From assembly GCF_000012385.1 (NCBI RefSeq), contig NC_007940.1:1054001-1118000 (forward strand): 64,000 nucleotides of DNA, in the 5' to 3' direction. Position numbers and translations under genes: made by a program. The DNA is from Rickettsia bellii RML369-C (GTDB taxonomy: Bacteria; Pseudomonadota; Alphaproteobacteria; Rickettsiales; Rickettsiaceae). Below the pieces are notes generated by a model. It was given only the letters and a program-made list of their open reading frames with translations, made no database searches and had not been told where the DNA came from. Below are positions 8,668 through 17,200 of this stretch, one piece after another (positions within the stretch are counted from its first letter, which is position 1; the number at the start of each line of letters is the position of its first letter).

Positions 8668-9714
8668 CTTCTGGTCAGTTCTAATAGATACGATTACTGA
8701 CATACCTGGGATGAGATTAGCAACAGGTGCATCAAAATCAATTAAAACAGGTACACGCTGCACTATTTTAGTAAAATTACCGGTGGCATTATCGGGTGGG
8801 ATTAAGGTAAATTTAGAACCGGTGGCAGGGGAAATATTACGGATTTTTCCATAAAATGTTTTCTTAGGAATAGCATCAAATTGGATTTCTACTTTCATAC
8901 CCGGTTGAAATTTCTTAATTTGAGTTTCCTTAAAATTAGCCTGAATATACATTGAATTATCTTGTACTATAGAGAATAAAGCTCTACCGGGCGTTATATA
9001 ATTTCCTACTTCTAAACTACTATTACCAAATACACCAGATACCGCAGCAATAAGCTTAGTGTTCTGCAAGCTCCGTAAGATAATTTTTTTATTTGCTTCT
9101 AACTCTTTTAGCTTTTCTTGTTCTGCTGCTTTTTCAAGCCCAAGTAGCTGTAAGTTTTGCTTAGAGATATCTATATCTAGCTGTGCTTGTTTGTAATCGG
9201 TTTTTGCTTTTTGATAAGCATTTTTAGAATCGTCCAATGCTTTAATACTGGCAAATTTCGCTTTATTTAACTCTTGTACTCTAGTAAAATCAGTTGAAAC
9301 AATATTAAAACTTGTTGCAGCAAGTTTTAGTTTTTCGCCTGACTGTTCTAATTGATTCTGCCCTATTGATATTTTTTGATCAATAATCTCTATATTTTTT
9401 TCTGAAGCTCCGATAGATGCCTCAAGTGCTGCAAGCTTGGCTTTATAGTCCCTATCATCGATTTCACCAATTAGATCGCCTTTATTAACTTTTGTGTTAT
9501 TAGTCACTAATAGATTAGTTAAAACCCCATTAATTTCAGCACTAACATCCGAAATATCAGCATCAATATAAGCATTATCTGTTGATTCTGTATTTACCCA
9601 AACATAAATTTTATAACCCGAGTAAATTATTACTATAAATGCTACAATGAGTATATATTTAGCAAATGGGTGATTTCTATATTTTTGAATATTTTGTTTT
9701 AATACATCAAGCAT
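8653..9714 (-). CDS. HlyD/EmrA-family membrane fusion protein
   Basis: Periplasmic adaptor subunit of a drug or secretion efflux pump, anchored in the inner membrane. 353 residues with one N-terminal membrane segment (about 20-40, ILIVAFIVIIYSGYKIYVWV) and the family start STDNAYIDADISDVSAEINGVL with the split lipoyl half-motif (TNNTKVNKGDLIGEIDDRDY). A long alpha-helical hairpin follows (about 80-215), then the second lipoyl half and the beta-barrel (VGNYITPGRALFSIVQ). The last residues (LSTR) come from a palindromic element. No partner transporter is adjacent. It starts two bases after pssA and is probably co-transcribed with psd-pssA by position, not by function. Confidence 0.88.
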   Translation of the reverse strand: MLDVLKQNIQKYRNHPFAKYILIVAFIVIIYSGYKIYVWVNTESTDNAYIDADISDVSAEINGVLTNLLVTNNTKVNKGDLIGEIDDRDYKAKLAALEASIGASEKNIEIIDQKISIGQNQLEQSGEKLKLAATSFNIVSTDFTRVQELNKAKFASIKALDDSKNAYQKAKTDYKQAQLDIDISKQNLQLLGLEKAAEQEKLKELEANKKIILRSLQNTKLIAAVSGVFGNSSLEVGNYITPGRALFSIVQDNSMYIQANFKETQIKKFQPGMKVEIQFDAIPKKTFYGKIRNISPATGSKFTLIPPDNATGNFTKIVQRVPVLIDFDAPVANLIPGMSVIVSIRTDQKLSTR

Positions 9715-9716
9715 AA

Positions 9717-10487
9717 TTAATTGTTATTAAATTTATGTTTCAAGAAATAACAAAACGGGATAGAAAGAATATATATAACTGCAATAAATGGCAGTGCATA
9801 CCATGGATATATTATAAGATTTATAATAACAACAGCAAATAAAATCATTGCAAGCGATAAATATTCAGGCTTGATACTTAGATTTTTTGTTGAAATTGTA
9901 GGAAGTCTGCTAGCAAGCAGAAAAGCTATTATAGCTAAATATATATTAATTGTTATAGTATGAATACGAACATTTATATTCAATAATGTACCGATTTCAA
10001 AATCTATCATCACAGGAACTAAAGCAAGTAAAGCACCGCAAGGAGCAGGTACACCTGTAAAGAAATGCTCCGGTTTTTTATCTTGTTTTGGCTGATAAAT
10101 GCCAACATTAAACCTAGCAAGACGCAAAGCCATACATACTATAAATAGTAACATCACTGCTGAAGAAAATACTTTATACTCATATTGCTGGAAAGACCAT
10201 AAATATATTAAATAAGCAGGTGCTATACCAAAATTAGCAAAATCACATAAAGAATCAAGTTCTGCACCAAATGGGCTAGTAGCATTTAGCATCCTTGCAA
10301 TTCTTCCATCAATGCCATCAATAATTGCTGCTACTATAATGCAATATACAGCAATTTCCCATTTACTATCTAATGCAAATTTTACTGAACTCATACCAGT
10401 TACTAAGCCAAGCAGAGTTACAAAGTTTGGTATTAATTTTATTATAGGTACAGGCTTAGATATTATAGTTTTACGAATTTTTAACAA
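9717..10487 (-). CDS. pssA: CDP-diacylglycerol--serine O-phosphatidyltransferase
   Basis: Membrane enzyme that forms phosphatidylserine from CDP-diacylglycerol and serine, the first step to phosphatidylethanolamine. 256 residues with several hydrophobic helices. The CDP-alcohol phosphotransferase signature DG-x2-AR-x8-G-x3-D-x3-D is read at about 58-81 (DGIDGRIARMLNATSPFG, then AELDSLCDF), with the catalytic final Asp present. The substrate decarboxylase psd lies just upstream on the same strand, separated by a palindromic element of about 120 bp, so the two form one functional unit. The length is normal. Confidence 0.94.
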   Translation of the reverse strand: MLKIRKTIISKPVPIIKLIPNFVTLLGLVTGMSSVKFALDSKWEIAVYCIIVAAIIDGIDGRIARMLNATSPFGAELDSLCDFANFGIAPAYLIYLWSFQQYEYKVFSSAVMLLFIVCMALRLARFNVGIYQPKQDKKPEHFFTGVPAPCGALLALVPVMIDFEIGTLLNINVRIHTITINIYLAIIAFLLASRLPTISTKNLSIKPEYLSLAMILFAVVIINLIIYPWYALPFIAVIYILSIPFCYFLKHKFNNN

Positions 10488-10539
10488 TGCGGGTACTCAA
10501 GAAAATAAGGTTTATGATATTATAATGTGCATGCCCACC

Positions 10540-10660
10540 ATGTCATTCCTAGCTAAAAGCAGGAATCTAGTAAAAAAGTATAAATACAATAAACTTTTAA
10601 AATTAAAAGCTCGATTTATCTCGCTTTAGCCTAGATTCCCGCCTATGCGGGAATGACATA
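10540..10660. repeat. Palindromic element, GTCATTCC class, between psd and pssA
   Basis: Inverted arms TGTCATTCCTAGC at 10540 and GCGGGAATGACATA at 10660 enclose the shared core containing AAAGCTCGATTTATCTCGCT. It splits the psd-pssA transcription unit without touching either frame. Confidence 0.8.
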
Positions 10661-10676
10661 TAAATGACGGCTGCTT

Positions 10677-11372
10677 CTACTTTCTCTCAAATTGTAATTC
10701 AGCTGTCTTTTTGCGTCCAAAATCTGCAATAATAGTTTCACCACCAATAGCAGTTTGTCCTTTACTTACTAATAAAGCAGTTTTTAGTGGTAGATATACA
10801 TCAACTCTACTACCGAAACGAATTATACCATATCGCTCGCCTGCTTTAACTTCATTACTTTCTTCTAGATCACAAACTATACGTCTTGCTATTAATCCTG
10901 CAATTTGAACAAAAGCAATTTTTTGCCCCTGCTCTGTTTCCATTAATACAGATTGACGTTCGTTATAAACACTTGCTTTATCAAGAGAAGCATTAAAGAA
11001 CTTTCCAGGATTATAATGCAATGCTAAAATTTTACCATTTGCCGGAATTCTATTCACATGCACGTTAAAGATATTTAGGAAAATACTAACTCTAATCATT
11101 TCAACATCACCAAGTCCTAGCTCTGCTGGTGGTAAGGCTTCTTTGATTTCTTGAATTACCCCGTCCGCAGGACTTATTACCAAATCATTACCTATCGGTA
11201 CGAAACGATCGGGATTACGGAAAAAATAAATACACCAAGCAGTAGCAATAAATCCCATACAACCGAGCTTCTCGTTAAAAGAAGCAAGTAAGAAGCTTAC
11301 TAATGCAAAACTAGCAATAAATATGTAACCTTCACGGTGAATAATTTTAAATAAGTCGTTATATTGTTTCAT
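10677..11372 (-). CDS. psd: Phosphatidylserine decarboxylase (archaetidylserine-type short form)
   Basis: Pyruvoyl-dependent enzyme that converts phosphatidylserine to phosphatidylethanolamine. 231 residues, the short family common in alphaproteobacteria. The N-terminal hydrophobic segments (about 15-50) anchor it to the membrane, and [10 protein letters not shown] (about 67-76) starts the catalytic domain. The self-cleavage site is the Gly-Ser pair in [13 protein letters not shown] near 183-195, the serine becoming the pyruvoyl group. [11 protein letters not shown] near 104 is also conserved. It stands immediately upstream of pssA on the same strand. Assignment is firm. Confidence 0.93.
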   Translation of the reverse strand: MKQYNDLFKIIHREGYIFIASFALVSFLLASFNEKLGCMGFIATAWCIYFFRNPDRFVPIGNDLVISPADGVIQEIKEALPPAELGLGDVEMIRVSIFLNIFNVHVNRIPANGKILALHYNPGKFFNASLDKASVYNERQSVLMETEQGQKIAFVQIAGLIARRIVCDLEESNEVKAGERYGIIRFGSRVDVYLPLKTALLVSKGQTAIGGETIIADFGRKKTAELQFERK

Positions 11373-11402
11373 TTTAATCTCTATAGTTATTATTTTTTCT
11401 GA

Positions 11403-11490
11403 ATTGCCACGCTGATTTCATTTGCGTAGCTCAGATGACTTGGTATCCACGCAAGCAATGCTGCCACAGGATGACACCGAGTATCCACAA
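11403..11490. repeat. Degenerate palindromic repeat remnants
   Basis: Contains broken pieces of the repeat families: TTGCCACGCTGATTTCATT at the left and CACAGGATGACACCGAG at the right, in the gap between psd and the DUF2610 gene. The two opposite 77-residue open frames here are repeat-derived, so no gene is called. Confidence 0.5.
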
Positions 11491-11499
11491 GCTGATAAT

Positions 11500-11823
11500 T
11501 TATGCTTGTTCTGCTTTATTATCTTCATCATCATTATCCTCTCTTTCTGTCTCATCTTCATCGTTACTTGTGGTTTGAGCTTCTTGAGCAGTACCAAGAG
11601 CATAAACACACAAATCTTCAAACGATACATTATTTTTTTTCGAAAGATCATATAGCTGTTTTACTGCATCCATAACAGCATCAGGAATAGTACCGCATCT
11701 CTCATCTGATAACCATTTTGATTGGAACTGCAATGGGTGATGTCCATCTTGCGGTGTACCTATATAAATGGTAAATTTAGACTTTTGTCCTCCAAAATCA
11801 CAATCAATGTCAAACTTTTTCAT
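11500..11823 (-). CDS. DUF2610-type conserved rickettsial protein
   Basis: 107 residues. The first ~75 form a compact conserved block ([19 protein letters not shown], then [26 protein letters not shown]) that I recognise as a small Rickettsiales family of unknown function (DUF2610). The rest is a very acidic tail ([21 protein letters not shown]) likely disordered. There is no signal peptide or membrane segment, so it is cytosolic. It is monocistronic and flanked by repeat DNA downstream. No function can be given. Confidence 0.75.
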   Translation of the reverse strand: MKKFDIDCDFGGQKSKFTIYIGTPQDGHHPLQFQSKWLSDERCGTIPDAVMDAVKQLYDLSKKNNVSFEDLCVYALGTAQEAQTTSNDEDETEREDNDDEDNKAEQA

Positions 11824-11902
11824 AATACACTTACAGATACAATTAACATGCTTAATTATTATATCTTAATGCTAAAAATGCAAATTTAAAATAATGTTTT
11901 GC

Positions 11903-12643
11903 TTAAGATTTTTTTAATTCTCTAGTAATGTAATGATTTGAATATATAAATTTATCACTAGAATCTACGACTATACCACCTGCTTCTTTAATAAAAAGAT
12001 CAAAAGAATAATATAACGTAAAATTTAATAATGGTAAATATATTAAGTCAGCCTTACCTGATGCTAAAAGCATCGCTGCATAACACGAAGAACCAAAAGT
12101 TCTACTGTTATTAACCTCTTGAAAGTTACTGTTTTTTAAATCTTCAATAATTGTTAGACAATTTTCCAAATTAGCATTATCAGAAACCCTTAACCTTAGA
12201 CCTTTATGATTAGAACCTAAATCATTTTTTTCTACCCAAGCCCCTCTACCCTTTTCAGCGTAATATACCTCATTAAGAACCGGAAAATATATAACAGTAG
12301 AAACAGGTGTTAGACCATCTTGATTTTGCTTCAGACAAGTTATTGATACAGCAAAAAAAGGAAGACTTCTAGCAAAATTATTTGGACTATCTATAGGATT
12401 TACTAAAAAAACAGTTTCATAATTATTGTTGGGATCAAATGGATCTTCAGGAAAAAATAAATATTTCGTATGTTTTTGTAATTCTTCACATAACAAAGTT
12501 TTTAGTCTTAAATAAGATCGCTTACAAAACTCTTCATTTCTAATAGGATTTTTTTGAAGCATTTCAAGCTCTAAAAAATCTCTATGCACAAACTTAACTG
12601 CTTTACGCAGTGAATTGATTAATAAATTAGTTATAGGTTGCAT
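11903..12643 (-). CDS. Inositol monophosphatase-like protein with altered metal motif
   Basis: 246 residues of the IMPase/FIG fold (SuhB/CysQ relatives), which dephosphorylate inositol phosphates or PAP using Mg2+. The family motif DPIDGTxNF reads NPIDSPNNF (about 82-90): the first metal-binding Asp is Asn, the second is kept, and Gly-Thr is Ser-Pro. The upstream Glu pair reads FFPEDPFD, and the C-terminal WDxAAG reads YSFDLFIKEAGGIVVDS with Asp retained. The fold is clear, but these changes make normal catalysis doubtful. It stands alone upstream of DUF2610. It may be a regulatory or non-catalytic homologue. Confidence 0.75.
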   Translation of the reverse strand: MQPITNLLINSLRKAVKFVHRDFLELEMLQKNPIRNEEFCKRSYLRLKTLLCEELQKHTKYLFFPEDPFDPNNNYETVFLVNPIDSPNNFARSLPFFAVSITCLKQNQDGLTPVSTVIYFPVLNEVYYAEKGRGAWVEKNDLGSNHKGLRLRVSDNANLENCLTIIEDLKNSNFQEVNNSRTFGSSCYAAMLLASGKADLIYLPLLNFTLYYSFDLFIKEAGGIVVDSSDKFIYSNHYITRELKKS

Positions 12644-12675
12644 TTAATTTTAATAATTAACAAATAAATAAGAAC

Positions 12676-12808
12676 AGTATACGAAGATCAACTTCAAAAA
12701 GAGCAAGGCGTCCACAAGACGAGGAGCGGCAGCAGTTACTTAATACGTGAGCACCACAGTACTTGTAGGATGACGTAACCAATTTTTGAAGTTCTATCTT
12801 AGTAGACT
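12676..12808. repeat. Palindromic element, GTAGACGAAGTT class
   Basis: Arms AGTATACGAAGATCAACTTC at 12676 and the inverted GAAGTTCTATCTTAGTAGACT at about 12788-12808 enclose GAGCAAGGCGTCC, also seen in the elements at 8325 and 38501. It fills the gap between efp and the IMPase gene and abuts the efp stop codon. Confidence 0.65.
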
Positions 12809-13373
12809 ACTTAGACCTTTCAACATAGGTTAGATCCTCAGTCTTAACAACAATTTTTTCGCCTATCTCTAAATATTGAGGTACTTTTACCTTAACCCCG
12901 TTTGCAAGAGTTGCTGGCTTGTATGAAGCGGTTGCGGTTGCTCCTTTTATTACTGGATCAGTTTCAATAATTTCTAATATAACTGTTGCAGGGAGTTCAA
13001 TACTTAGAGGCTTTTCATTATAAAATTCGACTTTAACAATCATATTTTCAGTTAAAAAAGGTAATTTTTCATCTAAAATTTCTTTGTTTACACTTATTTG
13101 CTCAAAAGTCTGATTATCCATCAACACTATATTATTATCTTCAAAATATAAAAATTGATAATCTTTTTGTTCAAGTTCAGCTTTTTCTAAATGATCTGAA
13201 GAACTAAATCTCTCGTTACGTTTTGTGCCAGTCTTTAAATTTTTCATCTCAACTTGCACATAAGCACCGCCTTTTCCAGGCTGAGTATGCTCAGGTTGTT
13301 TGCTTACCACCCATAAATCGTTATTATAAACTAATATATTGCCTGTTCTAATTGAATTCGCTGAAATTTTCAT
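12807..13373 (-). CDS. efp: Translation elongation factor P
   Basis: Ribosome-binding factor that relieves stalling at polyproline. 188 residues in the usual three domains: KOW-like N-terminus (1-65), OB domain (66-130) and a C-terminal OB domain ending [18 protein letters not shown]. The modified lysine is K34 in the loop [12 protein letters not shown], the type modified by EpmA/EpmB in other bacteria. Length and sequence are normal. It is transcribed divergently from pleD with a 77-bp gap, so the promoters of both lie in 13374-13450. Confidence 0.97.
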   Translation of the reverse strand: MKISANSIRTGNILVYNNDLWVVSKQPEHTQPGKGGAYVQVEMKNLKTGTKRNERFSSSDHLEKAELEQKDYQFLYFEDNNIVLMDNQTFEQISVNKEILDEKLPFLTENMIVKVEFYNEKPLSIELPATVILEIIETDPVIKGATATASYKPATLANGVKVKVPQYLEIGEKIVVKTEDLTYVERSK

Positions 13374-13450
13374 ATATTATTACACTTAAACTTACTTTAA
13401 AAAAATATAAATATACAAATTATTTCCTTTAAAAACAAGAATTTAATCTT

Positions 13451-14824
13451 ATGAGTGCAAACATATTAATAGTAGACGATATAGAAACGAATATTAAATT
13501 ACTAGAAGCAAAGCTTTTAAATGAGTATTATACTGTTTTTAAAGCAAGCAGCGGCAAAGAAGCATTAAACATTTTAAAAAAAGAAAAAGTAGATATAGTA
13601 CTACTTGATGTTATGATGCCTGAGATGGATGGATTTGAAGTATGCAAAAAAATTAAATCTGATCCTGAAACTACCCATATTCCGGTAGTAATGGTAACTG
13701 CTCTTTCTGATGTTGATGATCGTGTTAAAGGGTTAGAGGCTGGTGCAGATGAGTTTTTGACAAAACCAATTAATGATAATGCTCTTTTTATAAGAATTAA
13801 ATCATTATCAAGAATGAAGAGCTTAATTGATGAGTTAAAAATTCGTAATAGTACTAATGCATTACTTGGTGGTATTAATGTTGAAATACATGATAATTTT
13901 GCAGATAAAAAAATATTGCTAATTAACGATGATGTAGTACAAGCTAAGAACATAAAACAAATGTTGCTTAAAATTACATCTAACGTAAAAGTAATAAGTA
14001 ATTCTGAAGAGACAGATACTATAAATGAATATAAACCTGATCTTATAGTGATTAGTAGTACTCTTGAAAATGAAGATCCTTTAAGAGTAGGAGCTATTTT
14101 AAGAGGCAAACCGGAAATAAGTGGAGTAATATTAATTTTACAAATTTATGAAGATGAAAACGGAAACGAAAATCAAATGCAATTAGTTATGAAAGGATTT
14201 GAGCTTGGCATTAATGATTATTTTGTTTATCCTATTGATGAAAGTGAGCTAGCTGCAAGAATTAAAACACAATTAAGACGTAAGCAATATCAAGATAATT
14301 TACGTAACGATTTAGAACAAAGCGTAAATTTAGCAGCTAAAGACGGATTAACAGGTTTATTTAATCGCCGTTATTTTGATGTACACATTAAGCAAATAGT
14401 CGAAAAGGCTAATAAAGAAGGCATGAAATTATATTTGCTTATGTGTGATATCGATAATTTTAAGCATGTAAATGATACTTATGGGCATCAAGCAGGAGAT
14501 AAAGTTTTAATAACCACTTCTCGTATTTTAAAAAATACCTTTAGAGTAACTGATTTAATAGCAAGATTTGGTGGCGAAGAATTTACTATACTTTTAAATG
14601 ATATAAATATTGACCAAGCAATATATACAGCAGAGCGAGTTAGAGTTAAAATAGAAAGTATGAACTTCCAAATAGATGAACAAGAAAAACCTTTAAAAAA
14701 GACTGTATCTATAGGAGTTACAGAGTATAAAAAATGTGAGTCAATTGAAGAATTTATTGAACGCTCGGACAAAGCTATGTATGAAGCTAAAACAACTGGT
14801 AAAAATAAAGTTGTAAAACTATAA
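13451..14824 (+). CDS. pleD: PleD-type response regulator diguanylate cyclase
   Basis: Makes c-di-GMP from two GTP under phosphorylation control. 457 residues in PleD order: REC1 (1-120) with D9-D10, phospho-acceptor D53 in [12 protein letters not shown] and K105 in LTKPIN; a second, degenerate REC (about 153-275) without the phosphorylation Asp; then GGDEF (about 293-455) with D333 in CDIDNFK and the active-site GGEEF at 374-378. The inhibitory site RxxD is present at 365-368, five residues before GGEEF, so product inhibition is expected. It overlaps nothing and is followed by rppH two bases later. The likely counter-enzyme is the EAL protein at 6578-7786. No cognate kinase is nearby. Confidence 0.95.
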
Positions 14825-14826
14825 TT

Positions 14827-15312
14827 ATGAATAAAACTTCTAAAAAACATCTAGCACTACCTTATAGACCAGGCGTTGGTATGATGATATTAAACGCCGA
14901 TAATAAAATATTTGTTGGTAAGCGAATAGATACTAAAATCTCTGCATGGCAAATGCCGCAAGGTGGAATAGTACCTGGCGAAACCCCAAGTATTGCAGCT
15001 ATGCGTGAAATGTTAGAAGAAATAGGAAGCAGCAAAGGATATATAATTGCCGAAAGTAAATGCTGGTATAGTTACGATGTACCAAGTTTTTTAATTCCTA
15101 AATTATGGGACGGTAATTTTCGCGGACAGAAACAACGCTGGTTTTTAATTAGATTCACTGGCACTAACGAAGATATTAATATAAACACTCTTAATCCAGA
15201 ATTTGACGAATGGCGTTGGGCATCACTTGATGAATTACTATCAATTATTATTCCATTCAAACGTAAGCTCTATCAAGCAGTAGTTAAAGAATTTGAATCA
15301 TTAATACAATAG
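14827..15312 (+). CDS. rppH: RNA pyrophosphohydrolase (Nudix)
   Basis: Removes pyrophosphate from 5'-triphosphate mRNA to start decay. The family, called InvA or NudH in rickettsiae, also cleaves dinucleoside oligophosphates. 161 residues. The Nudix box G-x5-E-x7-REUxEExGU is read at 47-69 ([20 protein letters not shown]), with all Glu ligands present. The start [11 protein letters not shown] and the [10 protein letters not shown] block are typical of RppH. The ATG lies two bases after the pleD stop, so the two are co-transcribed. Downstream is 385 bp of repeat DNA. Confidence 0.93.
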
Positions 15313-15349
15313 ACATTGCAAACAATTAAAAGCGTTGTTGCACAGCACG

Positions 15350-15655
15350 ATTTTCCTCCCATCATCCCGTGGTTTATACGACATTGTTACGTGGATACCA
15401 AATCGTCATTGCGAGCGAATGAAATGAGCGTGGCAATCCAGAAAAAATAATAAAAAATACTAAATAATATTAGTATTTTTTAACTGGATTGCTTCGTCAA
15501 TTACTTCGTAATTTCCTTAGCTCAGACGGAAAAATTGCTCCACACAACAACGCTTACCGTGGCTTGGGAACTAGATTCAGAAGTTTGACTTTTAATACTA
15601 ATAATTTTAGCATTTTAACTTGGATTCCGCAATCGAGTCGCAGGGTGACAATGGG
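15350..15655. repeat. Cluster of fused palindromic elements
   Basis: Pieces of at least two families are joined: ATCATCCCGTGG at 15361, CGTCATTGCGAGCG at 15403, the AATACTAAATAATATTAGTATT core near 15457-15478 and a right end TCGAGTCGCAGGGTGACA near 15650. The open frame across the right half is repeat-derived. This accounts for most of the gap between rppH and the BRO gene. Confidence 0.6.
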
Positions 15656-15697
15656 AAAACCAAGCCATGCAACAATGTCGATCAAGCCATATAAAAT

Positions 15698-16543
15698 TCA
15701 TGATTCAGGTAAACTTTTAACTTTCTTGCGTTCAGGTAATAAATAATTTTCTGTTGAAATTACTCTCTTACCGGTTTTATTTTCTAAAGAAATTCTGGCA
15801 TTTTTAGCTATACCCCCTCCTATTTTACCTGCAACCTTATTTTCTTCCATACCTATTGCATTATTAGTTTCTGCTACTTGACGAGTAGATAACTCAGCAA
15901 GAGCAGTAAAAATTAATTCCGCTTCATTCATGTGATCACGTAAATTTTGATTTTTTAAACCTTTTATATTTTTATGCTCTCTGACGCTTATGTCTGCCCA
16001 TTCTTGATGAATAACATTAGTTAGTATTGCAAATTCATTCTCTTTGGTTACTTCATGATTCTTCCAGTAATCAGTTAACTTATTCCGAGTTTCCTGTCCC
16101 ATCATACGTTGTTGAATCCACTTATCACTGCGACCATGTCGTTTCCAATTTTCCCTTGCTCTATCAACAGATTTTTCAGGATCAGAGATTTCCTGAATCC
16201 TTTCATAACCTACTTTAGCAAGCCATTTTTTAAACGGTTCTGCTTTTGGTGAAGGAATAGATTGTATAATACGCAGCAATGATTCAGTATTTGCACAGTC
16301 TGTTAACCTCATTTTACCGTCGGGTGCTTTCAGTTTCAACTCGTGACAAAATGTCACGACTTCACTTTTTTCTTCACTTAATCTTTGTTTAAGTTTACGC
16401 CAATAAGCACCAGAATCAACACTATCGGTTAATGCACCTACTACATCAATTACAGAAAACCACCACTCGTTATTATACAAAATTCTTCTGATATTTTTAT
16501 CCTTAAAAGCTACTAATTTATTAATTTCATCGTTATTATTCAT
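15698..16543 (-). CDS. BRO-N domain phage antirepressor-like protein
   Basis: 281 residues. The N-terminal BRO-N domain (about 10-110) shows ILYNNEWWFSVIDVVGALT and LLRIIQSIPSPKAEPFKKWL with the family's AKVGYERIQE following. The C-terminal half (about 140-270) carries the region conserved in bacterial antirepressor-like BRO proteins (ENEFAILTNVIHQEW, KGLKNQNLRDHM, ELIFTALAE, KTGKRVISTENYLLP). The family binds DNA and in phages controls lysogeny. No other phage gene is near, so it is an orphan or a captured regulator. Length and sequence look intact. It lies just downstream of the pilus genes on the same strand but 195 bp away. Confidence 0.85.
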   Translation of the reverse strand: MNNNDEINKLVAFKDKNIRRILYNNEWWFSVIDVVGALTDSVDSGAYWRKLKQRLSEEKSEVVTFCHELKLKAPDGKMRLTDCANTESLLRIIQSIPSPKAEPFKKWLAKVGYERIQEISDPEKSVDRARENWKRHGRSDKWIQQRMMGQETRNKLTDYWKNHEVTKENEFAILTNVIHQEWADISVREHKNIKGLKNQNLRDHMNEAELIFTALAELSTRQVAETNNAIGMEENKVAGKIGGGIAKNARISLENKTGKRVISTENYLLPERKKVKSLPES

Positions 16544-16738
16544 TGTATTTCATATTAATTTTTATGAATTATAGAGGCTCTAAATAAATATTACAACTAA
16601 TATTAGAAATAAAAATAGTAATAGTAAGAAGTAATTAATAATTGCAAAACTAGTATGTGAGTACGAAATATTATAAAAATATTGTTACCAATTTTTAAAA
16701 TTATACCTATAGTTTTTCCTTACAATGACCTTTCGAAA

Positions 16739-17200
16739 TTATGGCTGGGTTAAAGTTACAGTAATAGTATCTTGATAATTACCAACATTAGCAAGAGGTT
16801 GAGCAGGCAGACTTGCATATATAGTATAATTTCTAGTAACTGGTCCAAGAGCAAGCAAATAGCTATCTTGAATTGTTACTGTACTGCTTGTTCCATTACC
16901 AAGTATTTGACTATGAGCAGCATCTTTATATAAATTGTAGGTTAGCTTATTACTGCCGTTAAGCATATTTCTCGGGTTATAAATGTTTGCTGAACCGGTA
17001 CTAAATTTTAAGGTATAGCTCACAATTAATGAAATTAAAGCACTACAAGTGACTGAAGCCGTAACTGAAGTAGTTTTGCTAGACGACGTACTAACATTAC
17101 CAAATCCCACAGTTGGTACAGATACGCTACACGTTGCCATGGTTTGACCTGATAAAGCTAAACTAATTAAAAACACTGCAACCAAATATCTTATTCGCAT
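16739..17200 (-). CDS. SCPU-domain pilus subunit, archaic chaperone-usher type (tip-like)
   Basis: 153 residues with a clear signal peptide (1-22, cleaved after TMA) and one spore-coat-U (SCPU) domain: CSVSVPTVGFGNVSTSSSK, a second Cys near residue 52, and the end GNYQDTITVTLTQP, which looks like a donor or C-terminal strand. SCPU proteins are secreted subunits of Csu-type pili. It is the last gene of the cluster and overlaps the usher end by ten bases, matching the place of a tip or minor subunit. It appears intact. Confidence 0.82.
   Translation of the reverse strand: MRIRYLVAVFLISLALSGQTMATCSVSVPTVGFGNVSTSSSKTTSVTASVTCSALISLIVSYTLKFSTGSANIYNPRNMLNGSNKLTYNLYKDAAHSQILGNGTSSTVTIQDSYLLALGPVTRNYTIYASLPAQPLANVGNYQDTITVTLTQP

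Noticed and set aside
10312..10629. 105-residue open frame antisense to pssA
   Set aside because: It is opposite a well-conserved gene and ends in a palindromic element, so it is a shadow frame.
11418..11655. Two overlapping 77-residue frames on opposite strands
   Set aside because: They are frames through repeat DNA and the acidic tail of the DUF2610 gene, whose codon pattern is open on both strands.
15489..15746. 85-residue open frame between rppH and the BRO gene
   Set aside because: It is made of fused palindromic repeat sequence and has no recognisable domain or ribosome site.
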